A stretch of DNA of 64,000 nt, from positions 620,001 to 684,000 of the forward strand of contig JAQJVL010000126.1 of assembly GCA_035578905.1 (NCBI GenBank), given 5' to 3'. Below the pieces are notes generated by a model that had not been told where the DNA came from, ran no database searches, and was given only the letters and a program-made list of their open reading frames with translations. Position numbers and translations under genes: made by a program. Position 1 is the stretch's first letter. Each line of letters opens with the position of its first letter. Below are positions 12,851-23,172 of this stretch, piece by piece. This DNA comes from Stictocephala bisonia. Its lineage: Eukaryota; Arthropoda; Insecta; Hemiptera; Membracidae.

Positions 12851-13325
12851 ATCAACCAAATTCTGATTTATGGGTTCTTTAATTATGAGGTAGTTCTCAT
12901 CTGTTTTTTGTTACTTGGTTTCAAATGTTTACTGCATATATGTAGTAAAAGTAGAATCCTTGTTTTATCAGGGGTGATGTACAATGAATTCATTTACAGG
13001 ATAGGTTAGCCTAAAACCAATATTATACTTAGAGTTAAAATGGCAATTGCTTTTTAGTTGAATAGAAATTTATTGAAAATACATTATATACGTAAATAAA
13101 ATTATGTTTATCTATTATACCTACAAAAGAGTAACAGTTCCCTAAAGCCCTTTATTTAAATTGTTTAAACTTACATTATAAATAAACATAATTCATAGTA
13201 TGAGATATTGAATAAAGAAATATACTGTTCCTTAGTTGTTCATGACAAATATATGTTAAAAGTAAATTGTTGTAAAAGGTTTAATAAATTATAGACACTT
13301 AAACAATTGATTTTCAATCAACAGC
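12851..13325. other. Unassigned AT-rich sequence
   Basis: No gene, repeat or strong structure seen between the hammerhead-like motif and the foldback element. Confidence 0.5.
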
Positions 13326-13498
13326 CCAAGAGTAGGTTGGAGGACAAAAAGTCCAAACCAAAAAATCCAACCCGGAAGGACCAAATCTATTAGGTCCAAA
13401 ATTATTTTGAGAAAATCTATTATTTTCTCAAAATAATTTTGAGAATAAACTATTTTGAGAAAATAAAATATACGGTTTATTAAGCTTTGAGAATAAAC

Positions 13499-13684
13499 CG
13501 TGACCCACTTGGGTAGCAGCCGTGATCTACTCGGGTAGCATCCGTGATCCACTTGGGTAGCAGCCGTGATCTACTCGGGTAGCATCCGTGATCTACTTGG
13601 GTAGCAGCCGTGATCTACTCGGGTAGCATCCGTGGTCTACTCGGGTAGCATCCGTGATCTACCTGGGTAGCAGCTGTGATCTAC
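13499..13684. repeat. 22-bp minisatellite inside the foldback element
   Basis: About 8.5 copies of a 22-bp unit containing GTGATCTACTCGGGTAGCA. Copies alternate between AGCAGCC and AGCATCC endings and between ACTCGGG and ACTTGGG, giving a partial two-unit (44-bp) pattern. Confidence 0.95.
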
Positions 13685-13686
13685 CG

Positions 13687-13724
13687 CAGGTTAGGTTAGG
13701 TTAGGTTAGGTTAGGTTAGGTTAG
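13687..13724. repeat. (TTAGG)n, about 6-7 units, internal telomere-type repeat
   Basis: An uninterrupted run of TTAGG, the canonical insect telomere repeat. It lies in the middle of a foldback element, directly after the 22-bp minisatellite, so it is interstitial and not a chromosome end. Confidence 0.97.
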
Positions 13725-13918
13725 TTGCTTACTTCAATAAGCACCATTTTGAAATAAAAATAAGTTCAAAATAAAAATAAGCTCAAAATAACAAGTATTG
13801 GACTTTTTGCTTAGACTTTTAGGTATTGGCTGTTACAGCTTTTGGACTTTTTGTCTTGGGCTTTTCGGCTTAGACTTCTTGATTTGGACTTTATGTCGCA
13901 CAATCCAAGAGTAAGTTG

Positions 13919-14086
13919 CTATTAATAAATATCAACTATAACACTTTAAAACTCTACTGTATTTTAACTGAGAAGTACAGTATGGTGATAACTTAGATAA
14001 GGCGGTGAGTTACGCAGTGCAAGCGTTACTCACGTACAATCCACAAAACACGAACGTTCACAGTGACAGTAATGTATAAACATATA
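13919..14086. other. Short unassigned spacer
   Basis: AT-rich sequence between the foldback element and the 141-bp satellite. Nothing recognised. Confidence 0.5.
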
Positions 14087-14157
14087 CGAGAGAACGTAAT
14101 CCGTTGAGAGTTGTCCTTCTCACGTCTTGTTACTCTTTGTGATTCTTCTGTGTTTAA
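14087..14157. repeat. Left part of a split 141-bp satellite unit
   Basis: This diverged segment matches the middle of the 141-bp unit (ACGTAATCC, GAGTTGTCC, CTTCTGTGTTTAA) and stops exactly at the TTAA that begins the inserted element. The unit resumes after the second TTAA at 14715. Confidence 0.8.
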
Positions 14158-14718
14158 CCTTTAATGAGTCGCATCAATTATTTGCACGCATTATATACCG
14201 TGGTGTACAAAAGACCACAAATTATTAATGTACTGGTTAATATGAAAATAATTTAATACATCACTTTATACACCTCAGGAACGTAATAAAATAATAAAAG
14301 AGGTAAATGATCTATGATATTTAATTAAAAAAAACTGTATTATTGTATCTTTATAGACTACGCCATTTATTTGATCGCAGGGGGACAAAGGAAAGTATTT
14401 ATTTTATTTCCTTAAAACATCCTCTACAAATTTCGAAGTACTTTATAATAGGTAGGGCTGTTATAAAACAGTAAAAATACATGTAATATACAAGAATTTA
14501 GAAAATTATTTTGTAAAATTATGAAAATATTACGAAATAATTTTCACTAACTCTACAGCCCGCACCGTGGACAAATGACCACACCCAAAGCAATAACTTA
14601 TTTTCTTGCCAGTTCTTACAAACTGAATTAACTGTCAGTAAGCGTGGTTTGTTTACAATGTTCACATTTTTTCGTAATTCATCTGCATTAGTTTGTACAC
14701 CACACGATTAAAGGTTAA
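14154..14718. mobile_element. TTAA-flanked (piggyBac-type) non-autonomous element inside a satellite unit
   Basis: TTAA at 14154-14157 and 14715-14718 bracket about 557 bp. The inner ends are inverted: CCTTTAAT after the left TTAA and ATTAAAGG before the right one, with GGTGTACAAA words nearby in inverted orientation. The two flanks join to rebuild one 141-bp satellite unit (..CTTCTGTG-TTAA-GG..), which shows the insertion site directly. TTAA duplication and CC-starting ends are the mark of the piggyBac superfamily. No transposase is encoded, and the terminal repeats are short. Confidence 0.7.
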
Positions 14719-15876
14719 GGAAGAAATGCACAAGAAACTAGCGCCCCCAGGGATCGTATATTGTCTGAACTGGTTATATAACCATAAAGGAAGAGATCAC
14801 GTAATCCATTGTGTTGGTTGCGAGTTGTCCTAGTCTCGTTACTATCTGTCGTTCTTCTGTGTTTAAGGTGCAGATCCATAAGTGTTCTCAGTGGTCGTAT
14901 ATTGTCTGAACTGGTTATATAACTATAAAGGAAGAGATCACGTAATCCATTGTGTTGGTTGCGAGTTGTCCTAGTCTCGTTACTATATGTCGTTCTTCTA
15001 TGTTTAAGGTGCAGATCCATAAGTGTTCTCAGTGGTCGTATATTGTCTGAACTGGTTATATAAATATAAAGGAAGAGATCACGTAATCCATTGTGTTGGT
15101 TGCGAGTTGTCCTAGTCTCGTTACTATCTGTCGTTCTTCTGTGTTTAAGGTGCATATCCATAAGTGTTCTCAGTGGTCGTATATTGTCTGAACTGGTTAT
15201 ATAACCATAAAGGAAGAGATCACGTAATCCAGTGTGTTGGTTGCGAGTTGTCCTACTCATGTCTCGTTACTATCTGCCGTTCTTCTGTGTTTAAGGTGCA
15301 GATCCATAAGTGTTCTCAGTGATCGTATATTGTCTGAACTGGTTATATAACCATAAAGGAAGAGATCACGTAATCCATTGTGTTGGTTGCGAGTTGTCCT
15401 AGTCTCGTTACTATCTGTCGTTCTTCTGTGTTTAAGGTGCAGATCCATAAGTGTTCTCAGTGATCGTATATTGTCTGAACTGGTTACATAACCATAAAGG
15501 AAGAGATCACGTAATCCAGTGTGTTGGTTGCGAGTTGTCCTAGTCTCGTTACTATCTGTCGTTCTTCTGTGTTTAAGTTGCAGATCCATAAGTGTTCTCA
15601 GTGATCGTATATTGTCTGAACTGGTTATATAACCATAAAGGAAGAGATCACGTAATCCATTGTGTTGGTTGCGAGTTGTCCTAGTCTCGTTACTATCTGT
15701 CGTTCTTCTGTGTTTAAGGTGCAGATCCATAAGTGTTCTCAGTGATCGTATATTGTCTGAACTGGTTACATAACCATAAAGGAAGAGATCACGTAATCCA
15801 GTGTGTTGATTACGAGTTGACCTACTCATGTCTCGTTACTATATGTCGTTCTTCTGTGTTTAATGTGCAGATCCAT
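14715..15876. repeat. 141-bp satellite, about 8 copies
   Basis: Units contain ATCGTATATTGTCTGAACTG, GAAGAGATCACGTAATCCA and CGTTCTTCTGTGTTTAAG. Because 141 is 47 codons and the unit lacks stops in one minus-strand frame, it creates open frames at 14715-15260 and 15257-15829. A 5-bp insertion (CTCAT, near 15255) separates the two. I regard these as by-products of the repeat. Confidence 0.95.
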
Positions 15877-16004
15877 ACTTAGCTGGCGATGTGCTGGTGG
15901 GGGGGGAGGGGACTTGACGGGTGTAAATACCTAGATTTTTTGCAGCACAACTTGGTTCAACTTCTTAATCAACTTACTCAACATCAAAGACAATAAATAA
16001 TTTC

Positions 16005-16330
16005 CAGCAAGACAGTGCACTCCTCATTTCACCAACGATGTTCAGCAGTGGCTGACCGAAAATTACCTGGATTGAATCGGTCGTGGAGGAACTGTTGCTT
16101 GAACTTTATAGGTTTCCATATTTAACTCTCTTGGACTTTCGTGTTTAGGAGTACATGAAAATTGAATTGTACAAGATCGTTGTTCGCGATGAAAATGATT
16201 TGCGCAACCACCTTATTGATTTTGCGAACAAAGTGAGAAATGAACTATCATTCAGTCACCGAGCGCGCTATGATATGTCTATTAGTGGCCGAGAAATCGC
16301 AGTGTTAGGTCTCAAAGCACATGTCTTTTA
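16005..16330 (+). pseudogene. Mariner/IS630-type transposase, C-terminal part, decayed
   Basis: Joining frames gives the known C-terminal path of a mariner-like DDE transposase: QD.A..HF (16008 on), then HFTNDVQQWLTENY and IGRGGTVA, then PYLTLLDF..EYMK (family pattern SPDLTPLDFFLWGYMK), then YKIVVRDENDLRNHLIDF. There are at least two frameshifts and several stops (for example after NYLD and within the WGYMK motif). The third catalytic aspartate of the SPDL motif is replaced by tyrosine. The N-terminal DNA-binding half was not seen upstream, where the 141-bp satellite ends. It cannot encode an active enzyme. Confidence 0.8.
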
Positions 16331-19300
16331 AGAAAAGTGAATAAGAATTCTTTTCGTAACCAATTTTGAGAGTTGGAACGTCTTATGTACATCATTAAAC
16401 TTCATTTACATTGTACTTTTACCTAAAATTTTTGTAACGCTGATGTGACCAGTCACTTTGTACATGTGAGGTTATTCTACACTTTCTGTAAATGGATTAC
16501 TTGCATCATACAACCTGTTTTTTCTTCTCTTTTTTTCAACGAGATCCTTCGGATAAAAGCTATTCTGCACAAACGTTAACGGCTTCGGGATGGAAAAAAC
16601 CTTTCTGCACTCATGACAAGTATTTAGGGTATTAGCTAAATATATAGAGCTTGTTGGAATTCCTCCCGGAGAATCCCTTTTGAAGATGGAATCCCTCTAT
16701 TGATAACTTGTCCTCAAGCCAGTTTTTAGTAATTTTTCATTCCGTTTTTGTTTTGCTGGAAATACCAGGTTATATAACTAATACCAAAACTCATATTAAA
16801 ATTTATTAGGAGTTTCTGGTTTTTGTGTAAATTTTTTGGAGTCCAATATTAAACTATACTATTCATTTATTTTTTAACTCTCTAATATAATATTTTGATT
16901 GCTTGGATTCATGTGACACATTTTATGCTCTACTGTAATAAATCGAATTCATAAAACATATACTGTACGTATATTGAAGCGAGATATCACTGACTTATCA
17001 CGAAGTCTATGGAACAACCAAACGGCTTGACATGACATAATGAGGGAGGTTAACGTTGAGGTAACATAGACACTCTCTAACAAAGGATTTATATAAATGC
17101 CATTCATAAGGGGTAGAAAAAGCACCACAAATTTTGTTTTCCATAAGATTAACATTCGTATTGCTTTAATTGGGTAATATAATTCAAACATATGATACAT
17201 AAAATATGAATACGGCTCATATCTGTATATTATTAAGTTAAAAATGATAGTACCTTTGAGTCAATTTCAAAATATACAACTGTTGTCAGGTAGCAAAGCA
17301 AGTGGAGTGAGCAGCTGTAAATAAGAATACATCTGATGATCTTACTGTATTAGTCACATTTCTTAAACCTAACAACTCTCTTGCCAGATTTGTTCTTTAA
17401 ACTCTTTTCTGTGATGTTAGCTTGCATGTATATTGGAGAACATGTCAAAGTTGTTTTTATGAATATTTATCTCATGTTGTTTAAACCATCATAAGTTCGT
17501 TATGTGGAGAATGATATGTAGAAAGGCAGGTGACATTGTTTATGGAACTGCCGCGAATAACGTATTACCGCTCAACACTAGGAGCTGGAAGCCGTCAAGG
17601 CTCAATAAGGACATTTGAATGGCAACGTTGACAAAGGTCAGTTATTAGAGGCTGGATTTCATTATATAAACACTCTATATGAATGCGAAATGGCTGTTCT
17701 CAGCGGGAAGTCTCGGAGTGTCTGTCTGGTTTAGGATTAAGCCGGCTATCCCACCAGTGGTGCAGATTATGTCTAAATACTTCTTAGCAGACAAGGACTG
17801 ACGGACCAGAAGTGGCAGAGCCGACTTCCTGCTCAGCTGGATATAACTATGTTTTTGTTTTGGAGATCTTGTTGATTTGACTGGATCGTTTTAGAATTAC
17901 GTGAAGTGTAAATATTTATAAGAATGTAACATTTATATTATGTTGTTTTGCAGTTTGAAACGGTACACAGACTTGGGGAAACGTACGCAGTTACTGAGGA
18001 TTTGTGAAATGTATTTTGAAAGTGTAATAAAATTGGGTTTTTTCTTTGCCAAAGAAATAGTAAAAAAATAAAATTTCAACCAAAATAAATATTGTCTATG
18101 GTATATTTTGTCTGAACCATATAATCCCACAGCACACTTTGTACCATGAGTACACTTTGTACACACATCTAATTTCTTCTCACAAGAAGTTAAAAATAAT
18201 TGATTTCCTTGAAGTTCTTTTTAGTGCGCCTCTAAGACCCAAATTTAATGTCCCTACATTTTAAAGTTTTTTATTGACATTGATCAGTCAGTGAGCCAGT
18301 CAGTTCTTTGCCTTGGACAATAAATAGTTTCTAGTTTAGCATATTACGTGTTGGTGGAAAAGTGTAAGTCACACAACACTATATTATTGCAATATTCATA
18401 CTGTACAAAATCTACAAATCTTAGTAATCGATTTCAGTACCGAATTTATCATCATATTATTAAGTGCACAATAACAGTAAGTGCAGGAAGAAAGAGGAAA
18501 TGAAATCGAGAGTTTCAGGTAAAGAAGTAAAAATAAAATAAACTGAGTACTACAAACCAAAGGTGATACAGATTTAAATAATTAAGTAAGAATTGTTTGA
18601 AACACTGATCGACTAGGTTTTATGACTAGAAAAACTGTTCACTAAAAATTCTATTGCTTTGTTATTTGATTAGAACTAAGAGTACGTTTGATTAACTCTA
18701 AGTTAATGAGCACTGATTGCATTGTTTCCCGGTAGTTCATTAGGGAGGGGAAAAGCCTCCCATCTAGGACAGCTGTCACTCCCAACACCTAAGCCCCATC
18801 AACCGTCCAAATATATTTGTTAGTTTATACTAATCAGATCCCAGGTGGCCGAAAAGGAATGCTAACTATGTTACATCGAGGTTGTTTATCTTGAAGGATT
18901 TCGGTATTCGAAACTAAAACTCGCCTTTGCATATTAAACTTCCTTGAGTGTTTCGACATAGTCCGAAGACAAACAACTCTGTCTTTCTTCCATGCTTTCC
19001 TGCTCAAACACTTTAGAAACACTTGTCAGACAATGTTATTTTTCGAAGAAGTACAGAAATAATAATATGATATTCTTAACTAGCTCTTGGCAACTTTTAC
19101 TTGTTTTCAAGAAAAATCTTGATGACTCTCCCACTTTTTTGGACACAATCAATAATTTATCCAGTCGAGCAGAACAAGGGGCAATACGACAGAAAATAAC
19201 AATGTAATAATTATTACAACGGCAATAATACACGTAACAACTTCACAGTTTACGTAAATTACAATTTGCATTGTAAATAAAAGTTTTATTTTTATTAATG

Positions 19301-21544
19301 AACGTTATGTTTAATGTTGGACCATAATAAGCCTGTATTATTTTTATTGTGATAGACTACAACACTTTTAACCATAACTCCTCCTTCTATTCGTCACTGT
19401 GACCTGTATAACTTGTACGTTCGAAGGAATAAAATTGCTCTCTTCAATTGCGTAAGTAATAATAATAAAATTAAAAAAGAACAAATTTTGTCTTAATCCT
19501 TAGTAACAACAAATATTTTCTTCCATTATATAACTTTACTTCCACTATAGAACTTAGAGGTTAGTTAGAAAAATAAATACTGCTTGCAGTAATTAAATAT
19601 TTGCTATTATTTACATAGTTCTGCCTCAGTTAAAATATTGTATATTGCTAGAAATAGTGCAATATACAGTAATATTTACTTTAAAATAATTATTTGTTAC
19701 TCAAAAATAATTATATATCTTTAAACTGCACACTATTAATTATTAAAATTAATATTTTGTTATCGTGTCATTTTTGATAAATATTTTGTCTAGTAATTTT
19801 ATTTTCATTTTCTTAAATCACCTAATATAACCCATTAAATTGACTAATAATACCAATAATAATCTCATATGTTTAAACAAGCTGCATATAGCAAAATAGA
19901 GTTTATCGTTCTTCTTAGTTTAGAGTTACTTGATTGGTATAACTTGATTGAAACATTATTTTTAGATTCCCAACGCTTCTTCAAATATTAATCTCCACTC
20001 AATTTAACAATCATGAACAATTCAACAACGAAGAACTTTCGAACCATCTATCGTGGTAGAGCCCAAAAATGTCAATATTCCCGATCATCACTAACTACCA
20101 GGCCAGTCTCCAACAACATTGTTAGAGTATCAAAACCCCTGTTATCTACTTGCCATCTCCAAACAATCCCATTGACATCCTTGTCTACGATCTGCGGATC
20201 CCAGGGGCTAATCAGGAAACAGTAAAGAAACCGCCCCAGGGTGCCCGGCACCACAGCCCCTCCCGTGTACAAACAGACTCATACCCTCAAACAAAGCACG
20301 AGTGTTTTATTGATTTATAGCACCTAGGGTTGATGATTTGTGATTTTTCGATACAAAGGGTAAAGAGACAAAAATGTGAGACTTTTCACTCCAAGGTGGG
20401 ACGTTCTTTCCACCCAGGCGAGAAATATAAAATTATGGTTGAGTTTTTTTTAACTTTCAACGATTTTGAATCTCAATGCAATTAGAACAACGGTGCATTT
20501 TACACTACATTCTTAATACAGTTTTTAATTATCTTTTCATTTATTTCAACATTTGTGTGAATCTTAGAGTTACATTCTAGTTACTGGAAATGGGATCTTA
20601 CAGGGAGTGAGATATTTCTAACGGAATACCAACTCATATTTGTTTACGCTTACTCAACGATCGCCATCAGTGGTGCCTCAGAGATAAAGCTTTCGGACTA
20701 TGAAGTACAATGCAACAAAATATTTTTGGCAATGAACAAAACAAAATCGGTATGTTCACAATATGTCAACAAATTCATTAGTGTATGTTAACTGGTCTGA
20801 GTATTTATATACTTCTTGATATACCTCTTGGTCTGAGTATTCAAATATACCTTTTGAAACTAACCAATCAATATCAGTAAGTTACAAGACCACACTCATC
20901 CTTAAACTTAAATTCGCTTCAATTAAATGTTAGAGTATTTATCACTAAAGTATAATTTCATATGGATTTGAGGAATTAATTATCTACAGTATTAGGTCAT
21001 GAATGTACAAAGTAGTGAAGCACCGTTGAATGTCCTTGACTGTAATCGGCTAAAATTACGTATATATGTAAATAATTGAAATAAGATAAAATAACACAAC
21101 TGACTATCGGGCCATAAAACCTTCTTGACTGGTGAATGCTATTTAAAAACACTAAAATCTTTATCATCAGAAATCGAGTGACGATCAAGGTCCCGGTTGG
21201 ACAGAAATCTGGGCAATCTGAGTGTCGTAAAATAAATGGAATTAGGAACCCTGAAGAATATGTTCAGAGATGGTGCAGGATAGCATTTAATTGAAACCCA
21301 CGATAAATTTGCCTCTTCGGAAATAAAGGATTGCTGGAAGACATACACGTCAGGAATAAGGAAAATAGAACCAAATTTGAATGACAATTAAGACTATTAT
21401 TTTCAATTTGTTTGCTCATAATAATAGAAGTAATTTAAACTGGATTAAAAAGTTCTTGATTGAATTTTAAAAAGATTAAAAAGGATAATTGTAACTAATA
21501 TCTATAGTCTAAAAAAACTATCTAGTTGAGTGTATTAATCCTAC
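16331..21544. other. Long unassigned stretch
   Basis: Five kilobases without a convincing gene. Short open frames at 16949-17200, 17933-18166, 18834-19022, 20013-20225 and 21139-21387 have no domain I recognise and no flanking splice logic. GC-richer patches occur at 17560-17850, 18720-19020 and 20030-20290. The word CGCCATCAGTGG at 20655-20680 also occurs near 36810 in a Penelope-like context, hinting at a shared old element. Bases 19560-19880 are extremely AT-rich. Confidence 0.4.
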
Positions 21545-21682
21545 GAACCAATACTACGTTAGATGTGTAATAAATCTTACGTAATCACTACTTAAGAGAT
21601 GTAAGCAATGTATGTAACCTCACGTTGGGGATGTAGTAAATCTTACGTAATAACTACTTAAGGGGTGTAAGCAATGTATGTA

Positions 21683-21796
21683 TGAGGGAGAAAAAGGTAG
21701 TTGGACATTTGCCATCATTACGTGAAAATTAACAATCACAACGTTTCGATTTGGTAAAACCCAAACCTTTTTCAAGTGCTAAAAACTAAATTACAT
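21683..21796 (-). mobile_element. Non-satellite segment inside the 66-bp array, copy 1
   Basis: A segment of about 110 bp (GAGGGAGAAAAAGGTAGTTG to TTTTTCAAGTGCTAAAAACT) replaces satellite sequence. On the minus strand it reads TTGAAAA, a stem GGTTTGG/CCAAATC with a loop, then GAAACG. That is the order of a degraded hammerhead core as in Penelope-like elements, with two core mismatches. An almost identical segment recurs 1.36 kb downstream. Confidence 0.55.
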
Positions 21797-23052
21797 GTAT
21801 GTAACCTCACGTTGGGGATGTAGTAAATCTTACGTAATCACTACTTAAGGGGTGTAAGCAATGTATGTAACCACAAGTTAGGGATGTAGTAAACCTTACG
21901 TAATCACTACTTAAGGGATGTAAGCAACGTATGTAACCACAAGTTAGAAATGTAGTAAACCTTACGTAATCACTACTTAAGGGATGTAAGCAATGTATGT
22001 AACCTCAAGTTGGGGATATATTAAATCTTACGTAATCACTACTTAAGGGATGTAAGCAATATATGTAACCACAAGTTGGGGATGTAGTAAACCTTACGTA
22101 ATCACTACTTAAGGGATGTAAGCAATTTATGTAACCACAAGTTAGGGATGTAGTAAACCTTACGTAATCACTACTTAAGGGATGTAAGCAATGTATGTAA
22201 CCACAAGTTAGGGATGTAGTAAACCTTACGTAATCACTACTTAAGGGATGTAAGCAATGTATGTAACCACAAGTTAGGGATGTAGTAAACCTTACGTAAT
22301 CACTACTTAAGGGATGTAAGCAATGTATGTAACCACAAGTTAGGGATGTAGTAAACCTTACGTAATCACTACTTAAGGGGTGTAAGCAATGTATGTAACC
22401 ACAAGTTAGGGATGTAGTAAACCTTACGTAATCACTACTTAAGGGGTGTAAGCAATGTATGTAACCACAAGTTAGGGATGTAGTAAACCTTACGTAATCA
22501 CTACTTAAGGGATGTAAGCAATGTATGTAACCACAAGTTAGGGATGTAGTAAACCTTACGTAATCACTACTTAAGGGGTGTAAGCAATGTATGTAACCAC
22601 AAGTTAGGGATGTAGTAAACCTTACGTAATCACTACTTAAGGGATGTAAGCAATGTATGTAACCACAAGTTAGGGATGTAGTAAACCTTACGTAATCACT
22701 ACTTAAGGGGTGTAAGCAATGTATATAACCTCAAGTTGGGGATATATTAAATCTTACGTAATCACTACTTAAGGGATGTAAGCAATGTATGTAACCTCAA
22801 GTTGGGGATGTAGTAAATCTTACGTAATCACTACTTAAGGGATGTAAGCAATGTATGTAACCTAAAGTTGGGGATATATTAAATCTTACGTAATCACTAC
22901 TTAAGGGGTGTAAGCAATGTATGTATCCTCAAGTTAGGGATGTAGTAAATCTTACGTAATCACTACTTAAGGGATGTAAGCAATGTATGTAACCTCACGT
23001 TGGGGATGTAGTAAATCTTACGTAATAACTACTTAAGGGGTGTAAGCAATGT

Positions 23053-23172
23053 ATGTATGAGGGAGAAAAAGGTAGTTGGACATTTGCCATCATTACGTGA
23101 AAATTAACAATCACGACGTTTCGATTTGGTAAAACCCAAACCTTTTTCAAGTGCTAAAAACTAATTTACATG
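23053..23172 (-). mobile_element. Non-satellite segment inside the 66-bp array, copy 2
   Basis: Nearly identical to the segment at 21683-21796, with about two differences, including CACAACG/CACGACG. Its flanking satellite units also match those of copy 1, so a block of about 1.36 kb, segment included, was probably duplicated within the array. Confidence 0.6.

Larger units (their letters stand above)
13326..13918. mobile_element. Foldback element with a (TTAGG)n core and 14-bp target duplication
   Basis: The block is framed by direct repeats CCAAGAGTAGGTTG (13326-13339) and CCAAGAGTAAGTTG (13905-13918), which look like a target-site duplication. Just inside, GAGGACAAAAAGTCCAAA faces TTTGGACTTTATGTCGCAC, an imperfect terminal inverted repeat, and words such as AAGTCCAA recur inward from both ends. 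The interior holds inverted TATTTTGAGAAAAT motifs, a 22-bp minisatellite and about six TTAGG units. No coding capacity is seen. Confidence 0.65.

Noticed and set aside
13687..13724. A chromosome end or telomere fusion point
   Set aside because: Only about six TTAGG units, in the centre of an inverted-repeat element, with ordinary sequence on both sides and no head-to-head TTAGG/CCTAA junction.
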